DNA of 64,000 bases from assembly GCF_023053635.1 (NCBI RefSeq), contig NC_086172.1, forward strand, positions 90,610,181 to 90,674,180, in the 5' to 3' direction. Position 1 is the stretch's first letter; every line of letters starts with the position of its first letter. The translations under genes and the position numbers were made by a program. The stretch comes from Elgaria multicarinata webbii (taxonomy: Eukaryota > Chordata > Lepidosauria > Squamata > Anguidae). Below, in pieces: positions 56,401-63,884 of the stretch. The notes under the pieces are model-generated. The model worked only from the letters and a program-made list of their open reading frames with translations, did no database searches and was not told the origin of the DNA.

Positions 56401-59400
56401 AAATCTCCGCTGTTTTTAGCTTGCAGCTTTACGGGGAAGCCCTGCGATAGCTACTAGGTGGCCGCTGTGTCGTATAACTGATGCAGTGCCACCACGCAGC
56501 CATTGTGGGACTTTCAGAGCATCTAGGCAGCCCCCTAGAATAGAACCGGGCACCAAGTGAGGCTGTCCATTCTTTAAAAAAGTCAGTCTTGTATTGGAGA
56601 CATGATAGCACTCTTCAAATACTTCAAAGGTTGTCACACAGAGGAGGGCCAGGATCTCTTCTCGATCCTCCCAGAGTGCAGGACACGGAATAACGGGCTC
56701 AAGTTAAAGGAAGCCAGATTCCAGCTGGACATCAGGAAAAACTTCCTGACTGTTAGAGCAGGACGACAATGGAATCAGTTGCCTGGTGAGGTTGTGGGCT
56801 CTCCCACACTAGAGGCATTCAAGAGGCAGCTGGACAACCATCTGTCGGGGATGCTTTAGGGTGGATTCCTGCATTGAGCAGGGGGTTGGACTCGATGGCC
56901 TTGTAGGCCCCTTCCAACTCTGCTATTCTATGATTCTATGATATTCTATGCTCTAATTTCCTCAGTAAAACCAGCATTGCTCTTACTATTGGGTACTCCG
57001 TGAGGATAAAAAAGATCATTCACAATGTCAAAGTCAGCAGCCTAGTAGACCTCAGTTTTTCCTAACTGGCTATTAATACCCAATAAGTGTCTTCTTTTGT
57101 TCCTCTGTCCTAAAACTTCCAGATTACATTAATTTGTATGGCCTTACCTCTCCGCTTCCTTGGGAAAAAGCAATGTCCTTTCAGTATCCGGGCTGTCAAG
57201 GTCTTTAAATGATTCTGGCTCCTGCATTGATTGTATTTCCTCACTGCAAAGAAATAGGTTTACTGAAAAATATTGGAAAACAGCAGCAGTGTTGTGTGTG
57301 GGGGAAGGTGTTTCCACTGCTGAAGTAAGGCGAGATTTTCAATTGAGCGGAAGGGAAGGGGGTTGAGATTTATATTCCAATCTAATAATGTACCATAAGT
57401 CGTCTTCACATATTCTTCTAACATATGCGGGTGGGAGCAGGATCATATATCTATTGTTGATAGGTAAATAAACTGAACCTTTGCAGACATGGAGTTCTTC
57501 TCCACTATAATTCTGTTCTGGAAGGTGGAGCTAGTGCAGAATGCAGCAGCTTGGCAATTGTCAGGAGTAGCACCTTTTCAACATGCAACTACTTGGCTGA
57601 GGGAACTGCCCTGGCTGCCTATGTGCTACCAGGCCAGGTTTAAGGTTTTGGTACTAGTGGATAAGCCCTAAACAACTTGGGACCAGGAGAGGATCCACAC
57701 TTAAGCTTTGGGACGCCCTGACGGCGCATTGGGGTGTCCCGAAATCGATGATGTGAACCCTACCTTAAGCGTTGCAAGAAGAGGCGGCGGAGGAGGAGGA
57801 GGAGGAGGAGGCCCCGCACGGGGACGGGATGAAGAGTAAACCGCGCCCGGCGCCTTCGCCGGGCAATCAGCTGCCGCCCACTTACCTGCCAGCCTCCTTT
57901 TGCCGGCGAAAGAGTCACCCGGGGCCCACTCCTTTCGCCGGCAAAAGGAGGCCGGCGGGTAGGTGGGCGGCAGCTGATTGCCCGGCGAAGGCGCCGGGCG
58001 CGGTTTACTCTTCATCCCGTCCCCGCGCGGGGACGCCTCCTCCTCCTCCGCCGCCACCGCCGCCTCTTCTTGCAACGCTTAAGGTAGGGTTCACATCATC
58101 AATTTTGGGATGCCCCAATGCACTGTCAGGGCGTCCCAAAGCTTAAGTGTGGATCTGCCCCAGGATAGCTGAGAGAGCGCCTTCTCCCTTATTAACCTGC
58201 CTAGTCACTGCGGTTGTTAGAGGGCATGCTCCTGTGGTTCCACATGGACCTAAGGCCCCACTGGAGTCTACCTTCAGAAGAACCTTCAGTGTGGTGGCCC
58301 CCTTTCTATGGAACTCCCTGCCTCTGGAGGTCAGTCAGTCAGTCAGTCAATAACATAGTGTTACTTCCTGTGCCTCATGAAAACATCTTTATTTCAGAAT
58401 ACCTTCCTTGACTGACCAGTCATATATTTATATCAGAATTCTGTTTTTTTAAAAAAAATAATGTTTTTTAACATGGAGTTTTATTCTTTTATCTGATCTT
58501 TGTATCTTTTATTGTTCACCACTCTGGAATCTGTCTAGATATGGTGCTGTATATAAATGTTGTAAATAAAGAAATAAATAATGCAGCTAGAACTCCAGTT
58601 AAGCCATTCTCGTTCTAAACTGGTGTTGCCCAGATGTGTTTGACTATAACTCCCATCCCCAGGCATCATGACTACTGCTAGTTGGGGTGATGGGAGTTGT
58701 AGTCCAATACATCTGGACAGCACCATGTTGGAGAAGGCTGACTTAGGTCATTCTACTTAATGGAGCCTCTCCACTATCACCACTGTATGCAGCCAGTGAA
58801 TCAGGAAGTCTGACTGTGTATAGATGGGCTTTCCCAATGAAGAAATTGAGAGCTGAGATTCCTGAAACCTAAGTACTGTGCAGACTCCATTCCACATGTG
58901 GTGCTTCCATTTGAGCAAAGGCTCCCCTCTTCACTTCCCCTTTGAGACACTTCTGTATATGTCAGAGAGGGGAGGCGACCCTGGATTTAATCCTAAATGG
59001 CATCGCCATTTACATTTACATTACAACCGCCCAGAGAGCTTGTGAACTGCCCAGAGAGCTCCGGCTATTGGGCGGTATAGAAATGTAATAAATAATAATA
59101 AAATAATAATAATCGCCCAAGACCTAGTATGAGATGTAAATGTTGTTGAACCAGTTGGTAACGCTGACCACAGTGCTATCAGATTCAATATATATCTAAG
59201 TGGGAAACTGCCCAGGAAGTCCAACACAGTCACATTTGACTTCAAAAGAGGAAACTTCTCTAAATTGAGGAAACTGGTGAAAAGGAAGTTGAAGTGGGGA
59301 GTCAAGAGTGTTAAATCCCTTCAAAATGCTTCGAAGTTACTCAAACCCACAATAAAAGAAGCTCAGCTAAAATGTATACCACAGGTTCGGAAAGGTAGCA

Positions 59401-60293
59401 CCAAGTGCAAGAGGTCACCAGCATGGTTAACTAGCATTGTCAAGAAAGCTATTATAGAAAAGAGGGCTTCCTTCAGAAAATGAAAGTCCTGCCCAAGTGA
59501 GGAAAATAAAGAGGAGCACAAGCTTGCACAAAGGTGATGCAAGCAACAATAAGAGATGCAAAAAAGCATTTTGAAGAGCACATCGCCAACAATATCAAGG
59601 AACGACTGGACAGCTATTTAGGAGTTGAGATAAATCAGGGGCTCACAGTGTGTTAAGTTGTTACTAATAAATACTTAAGTTTTGTAAAAAGAAGGGCTTC
59701 CGTGTTTTACTAAGTCCTGGTGCCTCACCCAGATTCCTTACCTACTGTCACACTTACATTATAATAAATGTGTTAAGTCTTTAAGATACTACAGAATTCT
59801 CTGTTTTTGCAATCCTTAGTGCTGGACTAGATGGACCGTCGGTCTGATCCAGCATGGCTTTTCTTATGTTCTTAGGGGCCCTCTGAAGCAAAGTCAACAA
59901 CAGCCTTGTGACACAGCAAGTTGTGGATGAAAGCCTACTTCATCAGATGGGATTTTATAACGGCAATGTCCTGCTGTTTGCACTTGGATAGAAAGATGTC
60001 TGGCTCTCTCTTCATGTGATTAATTAGTATCTTTCTGGGATTAATGGATTTCTACTTTGCATGGCTACATCCATGGCCTTCCGGAGTGGCAGATTCCAGA
60101 GGTATCATCACATTATGCAGAAAAAAATGACACTTTTGGCAGTGTTTCCCTCAGTTAGCAGATGACACACTTACAGAGGAAACAGAATTGTAAAGAGAGT
60201 AGTAAAACATGTCTGGAAGTCACCCATTTGGGGAAGGTTGATTTAAATAGTCTGTGGATTAGACTGAAAGAAGCTCTAAATGCACAAGAAAGG

Positions 60294-60347
<54 letters not shown>

Positions 60348-63300
60348 AGACAAGACAATGAGCTGATGGATGTGAATGCAGAAGCGAATGAGATAATGTC
60401 TGGTCTGGCACATAGTGTGCTCTTATGAGGTAGCATAAGAACCTGCAGAAAATATTCGTCAGGAGACCTACAGCCAGTGAGACGCTGCACCGAGCCTCTC
60501 TCAGGAAGAACAGTGTGGTAAGAGGAAGACCAACCTTTCCACACCCACCAGCCAGTAAAACTGTGGCTGCTCCAAGGCTCACTTTTGCGTTCCTTTTTTC
60601 CTTTTGTATCATATCTATGAGATTGTGAGCTTACAGGCAATATCTTTGAATATCTGTACAGTGTAGGGAACTTGCGGCTCTCCAGATGTTGGCCTCCAGT
60701 TGCTGTCAGTCCCACCCAGCTTAGCCAATGGTGATGTATATGGGAATTGTAGTTCAGCAACATTTGGAGGGCCACCGGTTCACCATCCTTGTTTTGCTCC
60801 TCATCCTCTTTTCTTTCAGCATCGTAATTGTGGTTCTGACATAGGAATACAATTGATGCCTTTCTTTTTTCTTAGCAGAGGATGAAAAAGTAGCACAATG
60901 TCCAGAAATTAAACTGGTGTGATTACCCTCATGACTGCACCTCTTTGCCAGGAAGAGATCTACTAGCTAAATTTTTGCCTGCCATGAAGGCACAGACTGT
61001 GATGTGGAAATAAACTGAGCTATTAAAAAAAGTGGAAGGAATAGCTTTGCTAATTTCAATGTACATTAAGTCCACTAGTCCCAATACCCATCCCAACCCA
61101 TGTTATGAGGTCTTTTCTCCTTCTCTCTCCAAGGCATGGGATATTGGTAGCACACCAGGATGAAAGGCTCCATTGGACTTTGGGAAATGTTTTCCCAAGA
61201 GCTACTGGCTTCTGGCTTCCCTCTGCCATTGCTCCATTGGACATGTAAATGTTTGTTTTATGGGAAGAGGGGGTTCTGGGTGACAAAAGGATGGATGGAT
61301 GGTGGTTGGCACATGATGTTTGAGGGTCAAGATAAGCTGGGCATTTTTATCCAGCTTCAAGAATTTTGAAGTGAGCATTATGTGCTCCCAAAGCTCAAGG
61401 CCCAAATATGGCAGGCAGGGCCAGGGTCAAGGACAGTCATGGTAAGGCACCTGCTGAAGGCCCACACCCCGGCAGGAGCCCACTGACATCAGCTCGCCTT
61501 GGCCAGCTCCTCCTCTTCTCCATTGCAACCTCCCTCTCCCTCTGGTCCAGACAACAGTGGTGGTGAGAAGGAGGAGGAGCAGATGCCACGGCCTACTTGC
61601 TCATTGACTCTCTGCCTGTCAAGCAAGCAAGTGGGAGCAATGATGAGAAAGAGAAGGAAGAGCAATGCACGGCACCTGGTGACATGGTGGTGAGAAGGAA
61701 GAGTCACTGAGAGAGGAGGCCCATTGAGGGTGTCTTGCCCCAGGTCCCTCCAAAACCTGGAACCAGCACTGATGGCAAGTTTCATTGGCTCTCTAGCCTT
61801 TGTTGGAAACAAGGGTAGAAAGAGAGCTTCAGCTATGGGGCAGAATAGAAATGTAAATCATCATCATCACCATCATCGGTCCTAGCCCAGATTTGGTGGG
61901 GCTAAAGATCCACAATAGTCAGCCTACCTGTGAGCAAACAGAATTGCTTGCAAATATTTGAAATCATTCTTTTTTATTTCCTGTACCTGTGTCTGCACGT
62001 GTAAATGAGCACATCTGGTTTTCTATATAATGTTTTTCATTGCATTTTACCTTAAAGTGCTTTCAGAATATAGAAGGAAAATATTGTATCACCACATGAG
62101 TAATGGTTATCAGATGTAAAATATTTTTACAGTTGCTTTTCTTCCCCAAGCCTCTTTACACAAAACAACTCTTGTAATTCATACCTGAATGATATCAAAT
62201 TAGTATAGATCAGGAGAGGACACCCGAATCCACAGATGAGCTTCAAGATCGGGGTGGATTTTGCCATATCTCCCCACCAAATTTTTGTCAGAAAAGCCTG
62301 GAATTGAGATGACAAAGACACAAAGTTGGCATGATATGAGTCAAAGAAAATATATATAGTGATTCTGCTCTATGAAAACTTACAATAAGAAAGAGAACCC
62401 TAAAATAAATTGTGATGAGTTGGAGCTAAAAGAGCCATACAAGGGATCAATATGTTTGTAACTCTATTGTCTCTATATTCTATTATAGCCTATATATTTT
62501 CCACACCAACTTTTCTGTTTTGGGGTTGAAAACAGTGGTTTTAGAGCTCAGACCCCAACTCTCCCTTGCACTTAGGTTGTTGAGCAAGTTAAGTTTCCTT
62601 TTAGTCTCACCAGGGGGGCTGTCTATATACTGAGAGAGCATCCTCCACTGCTGAGGGTAGCTGGTTAGCTTTTGGGGTGCAGAACAAGTTGCATGGTAGT
62701 GCTGTGTTGGTTATACAATGCGTCATCCACCTTTCAGCCACCATGCGAAGCTACAAATAAGAGCTAGAAACTTACCCTGACTTTTTTGGATGGAGCGAGG
62801 CGAATATGGCCCTTCTGCTGTCTAACCTCGCTCCAGCTTCACTGCGGAGGTATTCCTTGGCTGAAGGTGACCTCTGATTGTTCCCTGGAAGCCAGGATGA
62901 GGGCAGGGGGAGGTGGGGTGTGTGGCTCCAGTACCCATTTGACTGCTGGAAACCCCATGCTCCCTCCTTGGCGTGGGGATTTCCCAGCACCACCACCACC
63001 CACAGGAGCGAAATCACGGTGTTCAGGGGGAATGCAGCTCCAATACGGTGCCATCAAGGCAGGTCCCAGTTTGCCTTCTGGGAAATGAATGGTATTTTTT
63101 ACTGGCCATGACAACCATGGCAGCCATTTTATGAATGGGCAAGCCACCCCATGGCACCATTTTGTGAGAGCAACCATGATTCAATGGCGCACCAATCTCC
63201 ATAGCTGGAAACCGTAATCTTCCGTAAAACATATCTCAGGTAAACTAGTTTTGTTTTTTGCCCAACAAATAAGGTCAAAATGTCATAATTCCTAAGGTCC

Positions 63301-63770
63301 TGCAACACAGTATTATCTGTGTGTATTACTCTATGGGAGCACTACTCCACTGATATAATTCTCTCCCAGTAAATTCATCAATTGCTTTTGATTCCCAGAT
63401 ATCACAGGGGGTTGTTGTTTTTAAAGAAAACAATATATCAGGATGACATTGATATCATTTATGTGCTCACTTCCACAGAATATAAACATTGTCCTTTATT
63501 TCATATACCAGACTTCTAGTTTGCCTCAGGATTTGAAAACTTGATTGGGCTACTCTAACTTCTGCTTACATTAATGAGCATTTGTAATGACTTCTGAAGA
63601 GAAACACCCTTGAATTTTACTCACCTGTACCCCATCATGTGCAAAGAAAGACTTGGTATCTGCTTCTGTGGCCAAGTGAAGACAAGTAGTTTTGCTCCAA
63701 TACCGATTTCTTCTCACCAGCAAGGCAAAAGCTCGGTCTTCACTATTGTGGTAGCATTCACTGAACAGTT
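38875..63770 (-). CDS. TRPM5: TRPM5 cation channel gene, last 13 coding exons (partial)
   Basis: TRPM5 is a calcium-activated, monovalent-selective cation channel of taste, chemosensory and endocrine cells, acting downstream of PLC-beta2 and IP3R3. Thirteen exons (63625-63770, 62185-62297, 57148-57243, 52816-53074, 51696-51814, 50906-51038, 48056-48230, 46974-47139, 44853-45031, 43425-43557, 42258-42330, 41329-41419, 38875-38978) chain with consistent phase. They cover the end of the N-terminal melastatin region, pre-S1, S1-S6, the filter [10 protein letters not shown], the TRP helix, a coiled-coil segment and an acidic tail. The calcium-site residues of the TRPM4/5 family appear present (EEIRQ at the end of S2, NKCD at the start of S3). 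All introns have GT-AG borders except one GC-AG. The first half of the gene lies beyond the right edge. No frameshift or stop was seen, so the gene looks functional. Confidence 0.95.
39960..40235 (-). repeat. Dispersed repeat, inverted relative to 59885-60160
   Basis: Shared blocks include GTGCAAACAGCAGGACATTG, CCGTTCTAAAATCCCATCTG and GTAGAAATCCATTAATCCCA, each present in reverse complement at 59885-60160. Both are non-coding; family unknown. Confidence 0.65.
40455..40605. repeat. CAACTCCCAT palindromic repeat copy
   Basis: Contains CCAGATGTGTTGGACTACAG, CTCCCGTCACTCCCAGCAAG and TGGTGGGAGCTGAAGGCC, giving the two arms of the hairpin. Confidence 0.65.
41329..41419 (-). CDS. TRPM5: TRPM5 C-terminal exon (INYC block)
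   Basis: 91 bp between CTTTATAG and GTAAGT, encoding [19 protein letters not shown] then [11 protein letters not shown]. It aligns with human INYCSVLVSSVADVLAQ, the segment after the coiled coil. Confidence 0.88.
42258..42330 (-). CDS. TRPM5: TRPM5 coiled-coil exon
   Basis: 73 bp between TAAACAG and GTAAGA, encoding [20 protein letters not shown] then LESQ. It aligns with human VDFLAKYLGGLREQEKRIKC-LESQ, the C-terminal tetramerising coiled coil. Confidence 0.92.
42465..42545. repeat. CAACTCCCAT palindromic repeat, left half
   Basis: CTGGTGCCCTCCAGATGTG, TTGGATTGCAAGTCCTATC and ATCCCCAGCCAGCATGGCC: one arm of the hairpin family. Confidence 0.65.
43425..43557 (-). CDS. TRPM5: TRPM5 exon after the TRP domain
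   Basis: 133 bp between TTCTGTAG and GTAAAT. It encodes [20 protein letters not shown] then [20 protein letters not shown] and MSD. It aligns with human [31 protein letters not shown]. Lys/Glu-rich, cytosolic. Confidence 0.92.
43751..43866. repeat. Compound (CT)n-(CA)n-(GA)n microsatellite
   Basis: About 116 bp of interrupted dinucleotide repeats ending in an uninterrupted (GA)n run. Confidence 0.9.
43890..44015. repeat. CAACTCCCAT palindromic repeat copy
   Basis: Contains CTGGCTGGGGCTCATGAGAG and CCAAAACATCTGGAATGAAC plus the matching left arm. Confidence 0.6.
44853..45031 (-). CDS. TRPM5: TRPM5 TRP-helix exon
   Basis: 179 bp between TTTTAAG and GTAAGC. It encodes [35 protein letters not shown] and [19 protein letters not shown]. 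The TRP helix (DIFWKFQRY) follows S6. It aligns with human over its whole length. Confidence 0.95.
45745..45936 (-). mobile_element. tRNA-derived SINE
   Basis: Plus-strand text includes GGAAGCTGCCTTATACTGAG, CAGTGGCTCTCCAGGGTTTC and GATTGAACCTGGGACC, then TGTGCTATGGCCCCA. On the minus strand the head reads GGGGCCATAGCACAGTG with a B box GGTTCAATCCC, i.e. a tRNA-like promoter. A squamate SINE distinct from the Sauria SINE at 12747. Confidence 0.75.
46255..46382. repeat. CAACTCCCAT palindromic repeat copy
   Basis: CCAGCCTTCCCCAACTTGG at the left and CCGGTTGGGAAAGG at the right, with CCCCAGCCAGCATGGCCAA between. Confidence 0.65.
46974..47139 (-). CDS. TRPM5: TRPM5 outer pore and S6 exon (GC donor)
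   Basis: 166 bp after CTACTACAG. It encodes [31 protein letters not shown] and [23 protein letters not shown]. Two N-glycosylation sequons (NCT, NMS) and two cysteines lie in the extracellular pore loop; S6 follows. The donor is AG|GCAAGT, a GC donor in otherwise ideal context, at 46968-46973 on the plus strand. Confidence 0.94.
47338..47486. repeat. hAT-type MITE, left end missing
   Basis: Shares CAGCTCCTTCAGAATTCTGA, TGAAACCCGGAGTGGATTCA and GGAGCCACCGGCCTCCGCTG with the complete element at 23473-23686. The left TIR is absent, so this is a truncated relative. Confidence 0.65.
47500..47810. repeat. Dispersed unclassified repeat, copy 2
   Basis: GCCAGTAACTAAGCCTTAGG, TTAAAGCTCTTTCTG and GGAGATGCTCTCGGG are shared with 14395-14715. 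Confidence 0.6.
48056..48230 (-). CDS. TRPM5: TRPM5 S5, pore helix and selectivity filter exon
   Basis: 175 bp after TTTATCAG, encoding [40 protein letters not shown] and [18 protein letters not shown]. The filter FGQ and the following acidic residues match human TRPM5. It ends in phase 1 at GATT|GTAAGT. Confidence 0.96.
49205..49520. repeat. Dispersed unclassified repeat, copy 3 (diverged)
   Basis: Shares the order of blocks with 14395-14715 (GACGCTCTCGG, ATGCCAGCAAATTTCAGC, CATTTCAATCTTTCAGAATA, CAGGAAGCCACC) at lower identity. Confidence 0.5.
49808..50088. repeat. MITE with GGGTTCAAACAATTAG-type TIR
   Basis: The left GCCGGGTTCAAACAATTAG and the right CTGATTGCCTGAACCCAGT are imperfect inverse copies, with CAATG repeated at both flanks (49808-49812, 50084-50088). 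No ORF. Confidence 0.55.
50275..50412. repeat. CAACTCCCAT palindromic repeat copy
   Basis: Contains CAACCAGATGCCCTCAGAC, GCTCCCATCAGCCCAAACTA and GGAATGCTGGGAGTTGTATT. Confidence 0.6.
50427..50795 (-). repeat. L2 LINE 3' end
   Basis: The minus strand encodes [20 protein letters not shown] then [16 protein letters not shown] and a stop, the L2 ORF2 C-terminus. A 3' UTR ending in GGGCGGTATAGAAATG and a (TAAA)n tail follow. 5'-truncated; the retained frame is open. Confidence 0.85.
50906..51038 (-). CDS. TRPM5: TRPM5 S4 and S4-S5 linker exon
   Basis: 133 bp between TTCCTCAG and GTAAGT, encoding [33 protein letters not shown] and [11 protein letters not shown]. It aligns with human throughout. 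Confidence 0.96.
51696..51814 (-). CDS. TRPM5: TRPM5 S2-S3 linker and S3 exon
   Basis: 119 bp between CTTACAG and GTCTGT, encoding [20 protein letters not shown] then [19 protein letters not shown]. The Asn and Asp of NKCD correspond to calcium-coordinating positions in the TRPM4/5 family. The GTCTGT donor is weak. Confidence 0.95.
52816..53074 (-). CDS. TRPM5: TRPM5 S1 and S2 exon
   Basis: 259 bp between TTTTTGCAG and GTCAGT. It encodes [77 protein letters not shown] and [10 protein letters not shown]1, the proline-rich extracellular loop and S2 are visible. The N-terminal 20 codons are poorly conserved. Confidence 0.95.
53417..53551. repeat. Complete copy of the CAACTCCCAT palindrome
   Basis: The left arm ACAGCCTTCCTGAACCTAGC, CCTCCAGATGTGTTGGACTC, CAACTCCCATCATCCC is mirrored by the right arm ending GGAGTCCAACACATCTGGAA, GGCGCCAGG and GAGAAGGCTGT. 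It is a hairpin of about 135 bp with a short loop. This copy shows the full structure of a family seen at least 12 times here. Confidence 0.85.
56330..56400 (-). repeat. Block shared in inverse with 62774-62835
   Basis: GCAAGGTTAGACAGCAGATG and TTTGCCTCACTCCA are the reverse complement of the GGAGCGAGGCGAATATGGCC...CTGCTGTCTAACCTCGCTC stretch at 62794-62833. Probably the end of a dispersed DNA element. Confidence 0.5.
56596..56952 (+). repeat. CR1 LINE 3' end
   Basis: Encodes [20 protein letters not shown] through [16 protein letters not shown]. It ends GGGGGTTGGACTCGATGGCC then ATTCTATGATTCTATGAT. Close to the copy at 31268-31623, same strand. Confidence 0.9.
57148..57243 (-). CDS. TRPM5: TRPM5 pre-S1 linker exon
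   Basis: 96 bp between CTTTGCAG and GTAAGG, encoding [20 protein letters not shown] then [11 protein letters not shown]. The acidic linker matches the spacing and the DLDSxDTE pattern of human TRPM5. Confidence 0.9.
57515..58580 (+). mobile_element. L2 LINE 3' end interrupted by a fold-back element
   Basis: Before the insertion the copy encodes [37 protein letters not shown]. After it come [20 protein letters not shown] and SLPLEV, then a frame change and the 3' UTR ending AATAAAGAAATAAATAATG. The interrupting element occupies 57689-58157. The L2 frame is decayed. Confidence 0.8.
57689..58157. mobile_element. 470-bp GC-rich fold-back (MITE-like) element
   Basis: Almost the whole element is one inverted repeat: the left arm GGATCCACACTTAAGC...GCAAGAAGAGGCGG and the right arm CCGCCTCTTCTTGCAACG...GCTTAAGTGTGGATC, with the centre near 57925 (CCCGGGGCCC). 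The flanks GACCAGGA (57681-57688) and CCCCAGGA (58158-58165) agree at 6 of 8 bases, consistent with a hAT-type 8-bp target duplication inside the host L2. Because of the symmetry both strands give nearly the same 124-codon open frame; I regard these as by-products. Confidence 0.8.
58608..58741. repeat. CAACTCCCAT palindrome, nearly complete copy
   Basis: CCCAGATGTGTTTGACTATA and GTTGGGGTGATGGGAGTTG, CCAATACATCTGGACAGCAC form both arms. Confidence 0.75.
58975..59875 (+). mobile_element. CR1-like LINE fragment with internal deletion
   Basis: Encodes TLDLILNGI, then (after an insertion) [16 protein letters not shown], the end of the endonuclease domain. [19 protein letters not shown] and [20 protein letters not shown] follow, matching the endonuclease-RT linker of CR1-type ORF2. 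The RT is missing; the copy resumes at the CR1 3' end (GGACTAGATGGACCGTCGG, CTTATGTTCTTA, 59815-59873). Confidence 0.7.
59008..59111 (+). mobile_element. L2 tail inserted in the CR1 fragment
   Basis: AACCGCCCAGAGAGC..., GGCTATTGGGCGGTATAGAA and AATAATAAT sit between direct repeats ATCGCC (59002-59007 and 59112-59117). They interrupt the CR1 frame exactly between NGIA and QDLV. Confidence 0.75.
59885..60160 (+). repeat. Dispersed repeat, inverted relative to 39960-40235
   Basis: CATCAGATGGGATTTTATAA, CGGCAATGTCCTGCTGTTTG and GGGATTAATGGATTTCTAC match the reverse complement of 39960-40235. Confidence 0.65.
60296..60348. repeat. (AC)n(AG)n microsatellite
   Basis: Uninterrupted AC run followed by an AG run. 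Confidence 0.9.
60655..60790. repeat. CAACTCCCAT palindromic repeat copy
   Basis: GCGGCTCTCCAGATGTTGG and GTATATGGGAATTGTAGTTC, ACATTTGGAGGGCCACCGG. Confidence 0.65.
61815..61880 (+). repeat. L2 tail with (CAT)n end
   Basis: AGAGAGCTTCAGCTATGGGG, AGAATAGAAATGTAAATCAT then CATCATCACCATCATC. Confidence 0.55.
62185..62297 (-). CDS. TRPM5: TRPM5 pre-S1 exon
   Basis: 113 bp after ATTCCAG, ending at TTCAG|GTATGA. It encodes [20 protein letters not shown] then [17 protein letters not shown]. It aligns with human AFLTRIWWGDMAAGTPILRL. Confidence 0.95.
62298..63624 (-). other. TRPM5 intron
   Basis: 1.3 kb. The block 62774-63235 looks like a dispersed element: its start is shared in inverse with 56330-56400. 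The rest is unclassified. Confidence 0.65.
63625..63770 (-). CDS. TRPM5: TRPM5 exon at the end of the N-terminal melastatin region
   Basis: 146 bp between TTGGCAG and GTGAGT. It encodes [40 protein letters not shown] and FFAHDGVQ. It differs from human at only a few positions. It is the most 5' TRPM5 exon in the window. Confidence 0.96.
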
Positions 63771-63884
63771 CTGCCAAGGAAAAAGCAGGCGTGCAGACCA
63801 AAGGGAACAGAATGATGTAGAGTGAGAACTGCCTGCATTCATGTGTTTGCGTTTCGAGTAGAGATGTCAAAGCCCCCAACCTGT

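Larger units (their letters stand above)
53075..57147 (-). other. TRPM5 intron before the S1 exon
   Basis: 4.1 kb. It holds a complete palindromic repeat (53417-53551), a shared repeat block (about 56330-56400) and a CR1 3' end (56596-56952). The remainder is unclassified. Confidence 0.75.
57244..62184 (-). other. TRPM5 intron with nested repeats
   Basis: 4.9 kb. It contains an L2 copy split by a fold-back element (57515-58580), a palindromic repeat (58608-58741), a CR1 fragment with an L2-tail insertion (58975-59875), a dispersed repeat (59885-60160), a (AC)n(AG)n microsatellite (60296-60348), another palindromic repeat (about 60655-60790) and an L2 tail (about 61815-61880). Confidence 0.75.

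Noticed and set aside
57701-58146. Two similar 124-codon ORFs on opposite strands (Pro/Glu-rich, starting MQEEAA)
   Set aside because: They arise from the palindromic fold-back element: both arms translate to nearly the same low-complexity sequence, with no introns, family or promoter.
60155-60775. 206-codon minus-strand ORF
   Set aside because: It crosses an (AC)n(AG)n microsatellite and a dispersed hairpin repeat; the composition is repeat-driven and no domain is present.
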